Shown here piece after piece: positions 1 through 13,230 of a stretch of 64,000 bases of DNA (its first letter is position 1; each line of letters starts with the position of its first letter). Location of the stretch: contig BCIG01000002.1 in the NCBI GenBank assembly GCA_001599915.1, positions 496,001 through 560,000 on the forward strand. Reading direction: 5' to 3'. A program made the position numbers and the translations under genes. The notes beneath the pieces are model-generated. The model was not told where the DNA came from and did no database searches. It saw only the letters and a list, made by a program, of their open reading frames with translations. The DNA is from Symbiotaphrina buchneri. Taxonomy: Eukaryota > Ascomycota > Symbiotaphrinales > Symbiotaphrinaceae.

Positions 1-977
1 CGCCGCCCAGCACGCTCACTGCCAGCATCAGACAGGTTGTCGAAATTGCGGCCACCATATCCACCGCCCGTGCGCTCGGACCCACGTCGCTGATTCGGTA
101 GATCGGGTAGCGGACCTTTACGACTCCAGTCACTAAAGTCTCGGGACGATTCTTGACGATCTTTCGCTGTGAAGTTTGTTAGAGATCGATGCGATGAAGG
201 ATCGAAGGAACCTCGCAACCCAGTGGAAAACTTACGTGGTTCAGCGACACTGGTTCTGATATTTCTCCCGTTAAGAGGCGCGCCATTGAGATCGAGGGCC
301 TTCTTCAATCCATCGAGCGATGCAAACTCAACGTAGCCGAAGCCCTTGGGTTTTCCATCCATACGGTCCTCCACAATCCGCACGCTGGTAACTTCACAGC
401 CTTCGAACAATTGTCTGACACTGTCTTCAGTTGCATCGAAAGACAGGTTTCCGATATGCGCAGTATATGGGGGCCTATCGGGGAGAGGAAGCTGCTCCCT
501 TGATGCATAGCCTAAGGTGCGGAGCTGCTGTCAGATACATCTGGACTGGACGAAACGATTGTGAAGAACCAGAAGCATACCAAAGCCGCTAGGTTCAAAG
601 TTGGCTGTGTGACTGAATGCCCGTCGCTCCCCACCACCGTACCCGGTACGCGCTGTTCCCGATGCTGCGATCTGTTAGCCAGCCGCCGAGACGCTCCGAA
701 ACCGTAGTCAAGCAGAGCATGCAATATCGCTGGGTATCTTACATATCGGCATGTCATCCATCTCATCCGCCCATGAGCCGAGTGCTGAGAGTAGTCAATA
801 AATTGTTCGTACGGCGAGAGGGCGAGCCGACGGGGGAAAACGTACTCTCATCTGTCAAGAAATCCCCAAGGGACATCTTCTGAGTCTTTGCTTTGGGACC
901 TGTGACGGTCAGCATCATCGCCTACGACCGACGTGGGGTTTGCCGCCTCGCAGAGAAGATGGGCCCGACTCACCCAT
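1..977 (-). CDS. Eukaryotic translation initiation factor 4B-like RRM protein (5' part; 3' end lies outside the window)
   Basis: Translation factor that stimulates the eIF4A helicase and mRNA recruitment to the 40S subunit. Spliced from the minus strand, the N-terminus reads MGPKAKTQKMSLGDFL, then GSWADEMDDMPI, then an arginine/glycine/tyrosine linker, then a canonical RRM at about 480-240 with RNP2 (HIGNLSFD) and RNP1 (KGFGYVEF). Downstream is an Arg/Asp/Ser-rich region typical of eIF4B repeats. The start ATG (977-975) sits in a tiny 4-base first exon followed by GTGAGT; the next exon starts at 899. At least five introns are needed to keep the frame, and all have GT-AG ends. The SLGxFL...GSWADEMxDMP signature just before the RRM is what fungal eIF4B proteins show. 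The C-terminus is cut by the window edge. Confidence 0.85.
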
Positions 978-1451
978 GATTGCTAGGAAGATTCCACGCG
1001 CCCTAATATGAAGACCTTGGCTGCGAGGTTTAAGTTATTGAATGTGATAGATTCGACGACAGGAGGCGTCGTTAAGCGTGGACGACGACGTTGTGTTGCA
1101 AGGCGTAAGGCAGGACGTTTGCTTGGTAAGTGTTCAAGCGGAGTCGAGGGTTGAAGAAATAAAATCGTAGTGTGGGCACGGGACGTGAGCCAATCAGGTC
1201 GCTTGCTGGCCACCTTAATTCGATCCTCTGCATCCAAATCTTGCCGAACGCGAGAAGAGCAACAAGGACTTTGCCAAAGATAAGGCCGATAGGATCGCAA
1301 ACCTACCTTACCTTACCCTACAATCGGCTGCTTCGTACCGTCTGCGCAGATGTGATCGAACGCCCGGGCAGCTTCTGGTCTTGGGCATCAGAGACCAAAC
1401 GACTATCCCGACGCACGATCCGAGCCCTGGTGCTAGAAGCACATCGGCCGA
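978..1451. promoter_or_regulatory. Divergent intergenic region between the eIF4B-like gene and the small membrane protein gene
   Basis: This 474-bp stretch separates two divergent starts and must hold both promoters. It contains one of the CTTACCTTACC-type runs (about 1303-1320) that recur in intergenic DNA across the window. No other element could be identified. Confidence 0.5.
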
Positions 1452-2318
1452 ATGATGGCCTCGCCGTCCGCTGACGAAGAAAGTTCTACTGAGACCATTC
1501 TTTGGTCTGCTGCACAGGTTGGAGCTCTAGCAGGTATGTAAGAAGTATGATAGACAGGTTTCTCAATACTCGAGCACAATTTTTCTCTGGTCTCCACCTT
1601 GGTCAGATGCTTGTTCTCGATGGCTTGCATATACCGTCTCAAAAGAGTACAAATCTACCATGATCATGGTTAACTTGATCCCTTGCAGGGTTGCCCGGAT
1701 TGGCTTTCGGAGGCGTTGCTGGATTACTTCGTTCATCGTCTCCTGTAATTTTCGCCATCTTCTCCGGCCTGCAATGGTCGGCGCTGGGAGGCATTTTCTG
1801 GGGTGAGTGAGCGTTATGTTGGAGGGGCATGGATATTGAGTAGCGACTAGGTACCAGACAGGCCATACTCCAGTCAAGACTTGAACATAATGCGGTTCCT
1901 GTTAGTCGCACAAAAGCAAGCGCAATTGCTGGCGGTGTCGCAGGAGGTACTGTTGGTTTAATTACAAGTGTGTGCTGAATCAGTTCTGAACAATCCGATT
2001 AGCAGCTGACCTCGCCCAGGAGGACGAGCAAATCTCCTTCCAGGGACTATAATGTTTGCAGCGGCTGGAGCCTTTGGTCAGGCAATGTACAACCGGCTCG
2101 ACGCACACCATTCGGAAACACAGTTAAGTGCTGGTCAGGCGGAAGGATGGCTCGCAAGAGCTGCGAAATCTCGCTATGTGCCTTTTCAAATGCTCTCTGA
2201 CGCAGATTACAAACATATGCTGGAGGAGAAGTTGTTGAGAATCGAGGCTGAGATCTCCCTACTCGACGAGAACATTGACAAAATCAACCACGCCCCAGTG
2301 CCTTCAAAGGAGAAGTAA
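1452..2318 (+). CDS. Conserved fungal membrane protein with Tim17/22/23-like glycine-zipper segments
   Basis: Four exons (1452-1533, 1689-1802, 1851-1967, 2020-2318) join in frame into a 203-residue protein; every junction has GT and AG. The N-terminal two thirds carry three or four glycine-rich hydrophobic stretches (AGGLPGLAFGGVAGLL; ALGGIFWG; AIAGGVAGGTVGLI; MFAAAGAFGQAMYNRL) with GxxxG spacing, like the pore helices of Tim17/22/23 proteins. The C-terminal 60 residues are hydrophilic and predicted helical (EEKLLRIEAEISLLDENIDKI). This suggests an inner mitochondrial or other organelle membrane protein, but the assignment rests only on composition. Two adjacent ATGs (1452 and 1455) are possible starts. 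No specific function is claimed. Confidence 0.7.
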
Positions 2319-3350
2319 GCATGGATTATGTCTCGGACGGCCTATATATTTTCCTACTCTTCTGCCCGGTGTACAGATCAGAAGCATGTTTCCTTGCCTG
2401 CAGTTGATCCCTGCCTTTGACCTGGGATAGGGCTAAGGGAAACAGTAGGAGTTCATGCTGCTTATCCCGACCTGCATTGACTCCGCCTATGCTCGAGGCA
2501 GATCAGCACGATGCGTGCAATGGATCCAATCTAGCAGTGAAGCAGGGCAGAGGCTTGGATGGTCCGGGGTGGTGGATAGATGGCGAATGTTCCTCAAATA
2601 CAACCAGCTTGGAATTCGACATCAGTGCACGTATAATCACTAGCTACCTAGAGAAGATAGCCTAAATAGAAATGCATCGGTAGCTGGTCACTGCAATTGG
2701 ATTTGACAGCATCCTCTGTGGACGTGGACTTTTGTGTTGCTCTGCAGTTGAGAAAGAGCTCACGCGCGCGAGGTCCCATGGTTAACCTGGAAGACAATCT
2801 TACCTTACCTTGCTTGGTAGCAGAACAAGCTTCCCGGCAAGCTTGATCTCCATCCAACGTTGACGGGACCGGCCACTGGGCCCATACCTGAATAGTCATA
2901 GTTCGTCACCTCCGTATCTGGAGCGGAACCCCCGGACGGAATTCCTACTGAGTGCTCGAGTCAAGACCGCAGATAATAAGGCAGAAATTCATCTCGCGCA
3001 TCCATTCTCGACCAGAAGCTCGCTCTCGTCTTCAGTCTGGCTGTGGGTTGGTCGTCCATATGAGCCCCCGTTTCGTTTCAATGACGCCGGCAAGAAACTT
3101 CCACTGCCCACCCGCTGCATACTCGCGCAACCTGTCGTGACCGCGGGCGCCATACATTGGTCAAGTCTCGATGCTGCCTTTGTCTGGCCGGCTCCATCAA
3201 ACAATCTACATACGAAAGCTTTCCAGTCATGCGCTGCGAAATGGGCTAGCTGTCCACTTGGGCGAATGCGGACAGGAAACTGCAGCTCGGGATGGTTGAG
3301 GCCCTATCGGACGGTCAGGATAGCCCAGTTTGCTCCGAGAGCTCGATACA
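2319..3350. other. Intergenic region upstream of the Fmp27-like gene
   Basis: About 1 kb between two plus-strand genes. It must hold the terminator of the small membrane protein and the promoter/5'UTR of the large lipid-transfer gene. It includes another CTTACCTTACCTT run near 2800-2812 and a small inverted repeat built on AAGCTT near 2828-2845. No gene was seen. Confidence 0.5.
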
Positions 3351-6300
3351 ATGCCGTCAACTGGTTTAGGCCTTCTGCTTGGAAGCATCATCATACTTTA
3401 CTTGTCAACCTTTCTCGTGTTCGCTATCATTCGCGCACTGACAGGAATCTCTATCCAACGAGCGGGCTATCTATCCTTGCGGCGGATTGTCTACCGTCCA
3501 AGGGAAGGCTTCAAGCTCGAAATTCGCGCCATACGGCTAGTCCTGCACCGTCCAACATTCGCACAGCCCACCTGGCTTAGTATTGTCATTGATGGATTAT
3601 ACATTGCTCTTGATGAGGCTGCACTTCAAGGATATGCGGAAGCAGTCCCAGACATTGAGACCAATGGCGCGCAATCCTCGAGGGAGACAGAGCGCGCCGG
3701 AACCGATGACAAAACAGGCTATACAAGTCAGAGAAGCCGATCCTGGGACCGCCTGACCGAAATTAAAGACAGAATCAAGAAACTGCACAGGAAAGTGAGA
3801 TGGCTAAGGTTGGTAGATTTGGTGGTGACTGGCTCGAAAGCCACGGTGGATGGTGTTGGACGCTTCGAGATCGCAAACATGACAATGGCAGTGGACACAA
3901 GACGTAAAGTTGTTGAGCGTGGCCGCCTCTTCAGGCAGAAGAAGGAAATTCTTCATGGCCAAGAACCTGCTGAGTGGATGTGTGCCTTCCGTGGGATTTT
4001 CTTCACTCCGCCAGGCAAGGATCCACTTGAACTCATTGACCATTGTGCGCTCAATGTGCACGGCTTGCTCGTTAAAGAACTTGATGGGCTGCGAGATGCT
4101 TCCATAGCACTTCGAATAGGCCGTCTGCAACTACCTTACGATGATCTGCGTGCTTGTACAAGACGCATCGATAATTATCGTTCCCAGGGGACAAGCAGAC
4201 GCTCTTCTACCTCATCGTCCTTCAAAACGGCTCTTGAGGATATTCCGGACGATGTAGGAGATGACGAGGACCTGGAAGAGGAATTCGTGCGTACGATATC
4301 TGACTCAAAGGAATTCTTCAGTTCAGCGCTCCGTGGCATCATGGAGGTCCAAGTGACGGTGAGTTTCATCGGCGCCTACAAGCAGATTAAGTCTATCAAA
4401 CCAACCGGGTGCCCCCTCCATGTCAATTTGACTATGAAGGAGGTTGGAATTGATATGTATCGACTCGACCCCAAAAGTCCAGCACATCGAATGTACTTCC
4501 GGACAGAGGATGTGGCCCATCAAGCGCTCCTGGCAGCGATATCTCTGTCCGTTGGGATTGAGGACGGCAATGGTCTTTCGGAAAGATTGATATATGTGCC
4601 CATGACCACGACAACCATTAAGACGACCGTGCCAACGAAGACCTTTCAGAATACTGATCGCACCGACGCTGCCGAACGGAATGCGAATATCCTCTTTTCC
4701 AATACCGTTCTCACGTCTCCATCTATCGACCTAGCGCCCAAATACCTCCCTTTGGTACTCGCTCTCGTGCGTTCAAGATTCGGGTCCTCTGGTGCCAGCG
4801 GTCGTCAAAACCACCGTATCTTTTCTCGGCTGTTACCCAAGGCCGTCATAAAGCTGTCCATCTATGAACCTGTCGTAAGGGTTGCGCTACCTCCGGTGGA
4901 ACCGAGTCATTCTGATGGTGATTTTGACCTGTTGATATCTTCGGACTCATCGATCTCTTTGGAAGTGGAATCTTTCCATCCTACAAGCGGGGATTTGCGC
5001 TATTCTTTAACTTCGAAATTGACAGTGTCAGACCATGATTTCTATTACCAAACTGCGTCGAGGGCTCGATACAGTCTACTACTGACCGATACCTTTGAGC
5101 TCGATGTAAAAGTTGATGCTGCTCCTCAGATTTCGGTATCAGCGAGCGGAGAACTACGGACCTTCTCTATGCACATGGTACGACCGGAGATTAGTGAAGG
5201 TCTGCGTCAGATAATTCAACAGCTAAAAGGGGGGGTCCTACCAGACCGGACGTTCTCTCGGTCAAAGTCCGCCGAGTCTAATCTTCTAAGGAGTCTTCCT
5301 TACTGGTTGAAGCACGTTCGGCTTGAAGGCTCAAACTTCGGCGTTGAAGTTGCAGGTGTCGACCAAGAGATATCTGAAAATACAAGGGGGATTGCTCTTC
5401 AACTCGACACATGGACAGCGGAATACAAATCAGAGGCATCTGACAAGCATCATCCCGGCTCAAGATCTCACCCCACGGACTCGGGATCTGGAATGGGACA
5501 AGAGCATGCGAAGAGCGCGACATCTGACAACAGAAGGCTCGCGCTACATATCCGCGGGCTCGAAGGATACGTTGTCGAATCGCTGGACAAATGGGAGCCA
5601 GAACCCTTTATTGCCCTACCTCGCTCCGAGGTAGCTTTATCGACTGGCCGTGACGCGCAAGGACCCATCTTCCATATTCATTCGCACATTAGGGCTGTTT
5701 TCGTACAATACTCGCTCTACCGACATTATGCTGCAGGTGTTGCGGCCACCGTACTGAGGCGCGTAGTAGCTACCGGCAAACCTGCGCAGGCAGAATATAC
5801 CGTCGCGGCCAATACTTCCTATATTCATGAACCGGAGGCTGCAAAGAGTCAGCATGCCAATTCAAACTCGGCTCGTGAGGTCATAACATTATCGACTAAA
5901 GTCTCGTTCCTTCAGCTCAAGGCTCGCATGCCTGCAGACCCGCCGATGATGTTTCATATGCATGGTGTGGAGTTTGGTCGACACAGATGGTCTGCCCCTT
6001 TCCTGCAGGCACGCCTGACACGGCTGTATGCAGAGGCTCCCGGTCTTACGAATGTCTGGGCCCGATTGGTAAGTCTTAAAGAGTTGCGCGTCGATTTGCG
6101 AGAAATGCGACGTCAACATGGCGACAACTTTGTTCCAGAGAGGTCTCTCGATGTCTGGGCAGAAGCAATTAGACTTGCTGTGCCACATCAATTAGTTCTG
6201 CACAAGGTCTTTGACAATTTGGTCAATCTCGCGAAAGCAAGTCAGCAACTGCACCATCGCTTCAAAACGGGCACGAACGAATACGTGCTGGAGAAGCGGC

Positions 6301-9300
6301 CTGAAGGGCCGAAAAGAGTTCCCCGAATATCACTTCGTACAAGAGCCCTGCTTTTTGCTCTCGAGGACAGCGCGTTCGAATGGAAGTTGGGCCTCATTTA
6401 CCGGGTTGGGCTGAAGGAACAAAAGGCTCGCCTAGCCAGGGAGGAAGCATTCCGCTTGAAGGTGAAGAAGCTTGAAGAACATCGACAAGGAAAAGACCCT
6501 TCAGACAACCGCGCCAGTTCAGAGCAAGACCGTTACCGTGGGAGAAGTCGGACCAGACAGGACGAGGGATCATCAACCGGCAGAAGCAGGAGTACTGACG
6601 AGCAATTGAGCGGAGATGAGCGTAAGAAGTCCAAGATAAGAGATCGAGGACGCCACATGCGTTATGATCCAAGTGGAACTTGTGGCTTGAGTGATTCCTG
6701 TCGAATTGGCATTGAAGATGCATGGTACAGACTACAGCAGCACAACGCACAGAGCTGGAAGAGGCGGATCGAGCTCGGCATGCGCTTTCAGCAAAATTCG
6801 ATGAAAGAAATACGCCGGATGTTCTGGGGTGCAGATAGCATGCCGGAGACTGGACGGGAAGCAGAAATTATATTGGAGATCCCTAATCGGCCCGGACTGA
6901 TGTCAGCGCTTATCAGCGACCTCCACATCATCGTCGACAAGCCTTCTTTCCCGCTAAACGATTACCCCAGATTTATGCATTCGATAGGAAAAGGAATGCC
7001 ATCCGGGATGCAGTACTCTCTTCTGATACCCATGAACGTACAGATAGATATGGGAGAAGCGCGCGTCAACCTGCGGGATTATCCGCTTCCTCTATTGCAT
7101 GTCCCTGCAACGCGCCCCGGGCAATCCTCGCGACTTCCCAGTTGGACACTGAAAACCGATTTCGTCATCGCGGAGGAGTTTCGGGACTCAGAGTCTATAA
7201 GGAATGTGAAGGTCGAGATCGTTCCACCCCAGCAGTCACTTTCTGGCATTGACAGGGAGGCCTTTGCAATTGATGTACGGCGAACTGTTTCACCGGTAAA
7301 GACATATTCAGATGTCCAAGTCGAAATTAACACAGCCTATCCCACGCGCATAACCTGGGGTACATCATACCAGCCAGCAATACAAGACATGATGATGGTC
7401 ATGGAGAGTTTTACTAAACCACAGATAGATCCTTCAGACCGAACCGGTTTCTGGGACAAGATAAGGCTGGTTGCTCACTCTCGGGTCAATGTCCACTGGA
7501 AGGGAGATGGGGATGTCCAATTGTCATTGAAGGGTGAGCTCGCAACCATATCTGGACGATCACAATACTGACTCGATTGAAGGTTCGAGGGATCCTTACA
7601 TAGTGACTGGACACGGTGCTGGGTTCATTATGTGTTGGCGCGGAGACGTACGGTGGGACATACACCGTGACGATGACCCACGCAAGTTCATGACTGTAAA
7701 GAGTGGCGAGTACATACTGGCAGTTCCGGACTATAGTCACCAGGCTCGGCAATCATTCGAGCCATCTAATGATGACAGTGAAACAAACTCTACTGCAAGC
7801 AGCTCGAAGAGCGGGGCGCTGTTCAAGAAAGTCATCATGAAACTGTCCGGAAATGTACAATGGCTAGCTGGGCTAATGTTTGAACGGGACCTCGTTGGAG
7901 GAGGTCGGTCGTTTGATTTCATTCCTCACTATGAGGTAGTCCTCAAGAACCCCAGCCGTGCCATGATAACGAGGAGAAAGGTCAAATATGCCGCCCCCGC
8001 TGCCCCCAACCCTTCTCTCTTTTGCCGGGGTACTGACACGGTTGTAGGATTACGACGCATTCCGAGGCTTCAGAAGCCACCACATCCATCTTTCACTGGC
8101 TGTCATTGCACCGGTCGATCGCGATTGGTCCGTGACGAATCTAAAGCCGGCTTCATCAAGCTACAATACTGTCCATCTCTCACCGCGGTTCTTCACACAT
8201 TTCTTCAACTGGTGGTCAATGTTCTCGGGCGCTATGTCTTTGCCCATACGCCAGGGCAAGCTGTGGCCCGGTCCGGACAAATCTAGTAAAAAGTTTGGTC
8301 GCCACCTTGCGACCATAAAATATAACCTGCTTCTGTCGCCTCTATTTATAAGTCACATATACAAGCACAAAGATCCGGAAGACTATAATGACAATGTCGT
8401 CTCTGCGACCGGTCTTAAGGTCCGGTTGGATAGCTTCATGCTAGACTTACATCAACGCCGCGAGAATTTTCCACCCCAAGCCAGAAGTCGCAAGATCCAG
8501 ACGAAAACGAGCGGCATGAGAATCAATGAAGCGCAAGTGGACTTCATAACGGCCGATATCAGGGCGGTATCTGCGACAATTAAGGGAACCACATTTGATG
8601 ATGTCCAGAGAGCAACGGGAGAAACTCTAGCGTCTTTCCAGTCCACTTTGCCAGCAGCGGACATATCACGATTCACTATTCCTGATAACGACCTCTCCTG
8701 GATCGATATGGATGACTTTGTGGAACTGGACTGGATATTACCAGCCGAATCCAACCCTGAAACCAAGATCATGCCTTTAGCTTTTGCTCCTCGCTTCAGC
8801 TATTTTCGGCAGACGGATCACGGAGACAATATTTCTGGAGATAAATTGAGGTCCAGTCCATTCGGACATGAGCCAACTCACTACTGCGTTATGTCCAAAG
8901 ACAACGACCCTCGCAAGGTGCAGATAGATCTGTTGAAAGAGCGGCTTGTCAAGCTCGAGGAACAGGTGAAATACAATGAGCAGGTCCTCGTCGAGCAGAA
9001 ACTGAAGGTCCTCAAAGCTCAGCCGAAAGAGACGGCTCCTAAGGAACAATATGAAGCTCTTGAACAACAGATCAGTGTATTGAAACACGAGCGTCAATTT
9101 CTCAATGTGATGTTGCGAAGACTGTTGAAGGGACTCCAATCCGATGGACTGGTGCCGGAAATGGACCCCGAGGGAAGCACTGAAGCCCGAGGAGACGCCG
9201 AAGCTTCCAATGATGCAGAAGATAATCTGGATTCTGCTCCTCTCGCAGACTACGTAAGTGACTTCAACAACCGGTTTATCGTGCACAATATCCACCTCAA

Positions 9301-12300
9301 ATGGAATAATTCGCTTCGAAATATCATCTTGAGGTACATACACCAAGTCAGCCAACGAAGAGGTTTTGTGTACTACATGTCCCAACGGGCTGTGAAGTTC
9401 ATCCTGGATATCGTCGATGAGCAGAATAAATCAAAGCACAAGCAGGAACGCCGAGGACCAGCGGAAGCGTCATCAAGCGACGGACACCACCCTTCACCGG
9501 TCCCCTGGGACCAAAATGCGGATGTCAGTGTCGAAGACAGAATACAACAACTCCTCGAGGACGGGAAGAAGTTTGTAAAGGCGGACGACTCAGAGACAGA
9601 CGATAACTCTAAAAAGCCAGCATCGCAAGATCCAGGAGAAAACATTGCAGATAATTTCATACCTCAGAATGCATATCATGTTCGCCTCATCGCTCCTCAG
9701 ATCCAGCTTCAGAGCGAGAAGAATCCCAAGGCAGCAGTTTTACTCACTGCTAAGGGTATGCAACTAAAGGTAGTACAAATCATGGACAAAGACCGAATAT
9801 TTGACGATGTCAGTGGTCTCGTCCAGCGTCGTTTCTCGGCGGACATGGACAGCGTACAGTTTTTCGTCACGAATCAAAAGATCTTTGCGACGCAGTTTCC
9901 TCACCTGTATTCTGGGTTTCGATACGGTACCCCACCCGGATCTTACTGGCCGCCTTGGGTACCTTTGGAGGTTATGTTTGACTCGAGATTGGATCCTTTT
10001 GGCTTCTCACGGGTGGTACAAAAAACATCTGCAAGCCTCAGATACGACAAGTACAACACTCTGCGGCTCAAGTATAATGATGAGGTGACCGAAGGGGCTC
10101 CGGGTGCCACTCAAATAGTCGACCAAACCGAAACCCGCATCGATCACATTTGGGTGGATTTTCCACAAGTCCGTGCAATATGCAATTCTGCAGAATACTA
10201 TGCGTGCTATGTCATTGTCTATGACTTACTTCTATACAGTGAACCTCTGGAAAAGGTTCGCAACGAGCGACTGGAAAGGATTATGCTGGCCTCCGATTTC
10301 AGTGACCTCACAGGTGCTCCAGAAATGATCAAATGTTTGCAAGATCGGATACGGCGACTGGAGGAAATCAAGATGCATTTCCAGATAAACTCGAAGTTCC
10401 TTGACAAGCAAGGTTGGCATGACAGACTTTCGATAGAGGAAGATCTCGCCACCTGTGAGGACGAACTTTTCTTCTTGATGAAGGCTATCACAATCTCTCA
10501 GCGGAAATATGATGAGCGTAGTCAAGGACAAGAAAGCGGTCTCCTCCGCTATTACCTGTCGGCAACAGAGATCGTGTGGCATCTGATGAAAGAAAAGAAC
10601 CAACCATTGATGGAGTTTCAGCTGGGCAATGCGTCATTCGATCGGACCGAGAACAGCGATGGGTCGAACTACAACACTGTCGAAGTAGAGACGATTAGGG
10701 GCCTTAACTTGCTCCCCCATGCTGTCTACCCGGAGATGATTGCCCCATATTATGACCACACAAGACAGTACGATGAAAGCCAAGGCAAAAAGATGCTGCG
10801 TGTCCATTGGTATATGCTGGAAGCTATTGCGGGTATCGCAGTCCTGGAGAATTTTGAGGTCGACCTTCATCCGCTCAAAATACAACTGGAACGAGAGATT
10901 GGGAAAGAGTTCTTTGAGTATATATTCCCTGGAGTTGGCTCGAAGGCTTTCGAGACCAGTAGCATTGCGTCCCTGAAGACTAGACATATGGAGCCACTCC
11001 ATGATGAGGAGGAAGAAGACGAAGATGAAACTAAACCGGAAGTGCCTTTAACGCAACAAGATCATGGTGACACCGCTATAGAGGAAGGTAACACGGAAGA
11101 TATCGAAACACCGACGGTCGAGAGCAGATTGAAACCTACCTTGACATTAACGCGTGAGGACCGGACGGGGACATTCTCATCGATCAAGTCCAAGGCCTCG
11201 ACTACACAATCCAACGGTCATCACTGGCGCTTGTTCCAGGGTGGTTCGCGAAGGTCTAGATCCTCTTCGCGTCCTGCATCGCTAAATACTCCCAGTGCCA
11301 AGTCTTCCAATGAGAACCTGAAGATGACACCGCGGACAAACACAGGTGCCTCCTCGATGAGTCTTGCGAATGGAAGTGGCAAAGGCATATCCGACAAGCC
11401 GAAGAGGTTCCTTCAACGGACGACGAGTGAAAGTAGCGACAACAAGGACAAACCTTCTGATGACCTGACGCAGATGGTCAACCGTGCCTCGAACTACATG
11501 ACCTTGGCCTACGTGAAGGTTCCAAGTGTGGTACTGTGCCTCAGTTATAAGGGTCGAGGGGAACGAAATATCGAAGATCTGCACAATTTTGTCTTCCGCT
11601 TGCCCACGCTAGAATACCGCAACAAGACCTGGTCATATCTTGATCTAGCACTTCACCTGAAGCGGGACGTCATTAAAGCAATTATTTCACATACGGGGGC
11701 CATCATTGGGAATAAGATAGCACACCATCATCGGCCGGGGAAGCAGCAACAGAACAGACTGCGCCAGCTGATCCAGGCCTCTACTGTTGTCCCCAGCTCA
11801 GATAGCCTTCTGTACGCGAGCGATGTGCCTAGCACTCAAGGATCCAGTCCTGGCCTTGCTCCTGCTCAAGGCCCATCTTTGGTCGACGGCGGCGGTAGCT
11901 CTGCCAGAGACAGCCCTCTTTCGCGTTGGAGCTCATTCGATTCAACGACGAGGCCTAAGACTGGGCTCAGCAGCGTAACACCTTCGGTGGCAGAGTCGGT
12001 CCAGGAAGAAGATGTTGAAGAGGTGAGTGCCAAAGTTCCATCGTTCTTTTTTTCGTTTGCTTAGACGGGGTATAGAACCACAGTTCGTTCCACAATGCCA
12101 TTGGCCGGCGCCTCAGCATCATCAGTCAGAAAGTCCTCCATAATGAGGATCCCGGCGCCGAGGACCCAGAGGAAAGGTATGACTATCATTCTGTAACTGG
12201 GTAGCCCAACAATACTGACATTCCTTTCCCAGTCATCGAAGGAAGAGCAAGCTTCTTCTGGGCCGGAAGTTCTTGAATTCGCTCAATTCGAATCAATCGC

Positions 12301-12308
12301 CTTCCTAA
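3351..12308 (+). CDS. FMP27: Fmp27/BLTP2/Hobbit-family bridge-like lipid transfer protein
   Basis: Giant protein of about 2,910 residues in five exons (3351-7533, 7583-7980, 8048-12022, 12076-12176, 12233-12308); lengths sum to an intact frame. Family members form long hydrophobic grooves that move lipids between the ER and the plasma membrane. The N-terminus has one hydrophobic helix (residues about 5-28, LGLLLGSIIILYLSTFLVF), the usual ER anchor. The GFWDK signature (TGFWDKIRLVAHSRVNVHW) lies near residue 1365, followed across the first intron by DPYIVTGHGAGFIMCWRG. A coiled coil (KERLVKLEEQVKYNEQVLVEQ) and a Ser/Thr-rich low-complexity segment occur in the C-terminal half. The C-terminus is basic. 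The start is the first in-frame ATG and leads directly into the membrane helix. Length matches the family's usual 2,400-3,000 residues. Confidence 0.92.
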
Positions 12309-13230
12309 CACATTGCACATTGCTCAAATCTATGTTCCTTCTGTACAATACTATTGATGTCTGTATAAATATTTTTCGATGTACACATATTCTCATGTAC
12401 CAGCGCAGGATAAATGCTACATATACAGGTTGGGTCTTTTTGGGTTTAGCTTGGGTGATTTGCGAGCGGGCGCAGCGCTGTTGATTATGTACAGGCGTCG
12501 AAGGCGGAAATCTGTGGTCCCTTGCTCATGTATGGAGGATATTTGGAAGAGCTTTCTGCAGTCCTACGCTTTTCTTCCCCAAAGCGGCGAGGGTTGGGTC
12601 ACCTTCATAAGCAAATAGAACGTGGGCCGTACCTGGGCACGCCATCATAGCAACGAAGCTGGCAATGCAAGCAAGTCGAGTGCCTTGTTTGCTTGCCCAC
12701 CGTGATTCGATCTATTGCAGAGAATATTCGGCCTAGATCATGGCAGCATCGGCCGTTACTACTACTCTATTCCTGGCGGCCAATGTCATAACGCCACCAG
12801 ATGGGTCCAAATAAACCCTCAAGACTCTCTCAAAGATCTCATGAATGCGTCGTCCAAAAATACTTTTGCCTTCACATGTCATGAAATAAATGGTATACGC
12901 ATGATCTGCCCAGCTCAGCCGGCATCTGGACTGACTCCACATATGATATGAAACATCATCAGGCAACCGATAAAATGAATTCCTTTGTACAACTGCAGAA
13001 GCTCAGGGCCGTCGCGACTCGCGACTGACTTTCAGAAGGCGAGGAAGTAGCCCAACAGCCATGACAAAATCCGCCAGGCCCGCATCAGGTGTTGAGGGAC
13101 TGCATCGACGAGAGGCTGGCTCACATGAGCCCGGATTGCATAAGTAGTCTGTGAGTTGAATAAGCATCGTATAATCATATACCGCCATATGTGTGGATGC
13201 AATGCCAGAGCCCCTGAGAGGGAAAAGGAT
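12309..13230. other. Convergent 3' region between the Fmp27-like and Ras-GEF genes
   Basis: About 0.9 kb into which both neighbouring genes end, so it should contain two 3'UTRs and two polyadenylation signals. An A/T-rich patch with TATAAATATTTTT-like sequence at about 12360-12380 could serve the plus-strand gene. Short open frames here do not resemble proteins. Confidence 0.5.
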
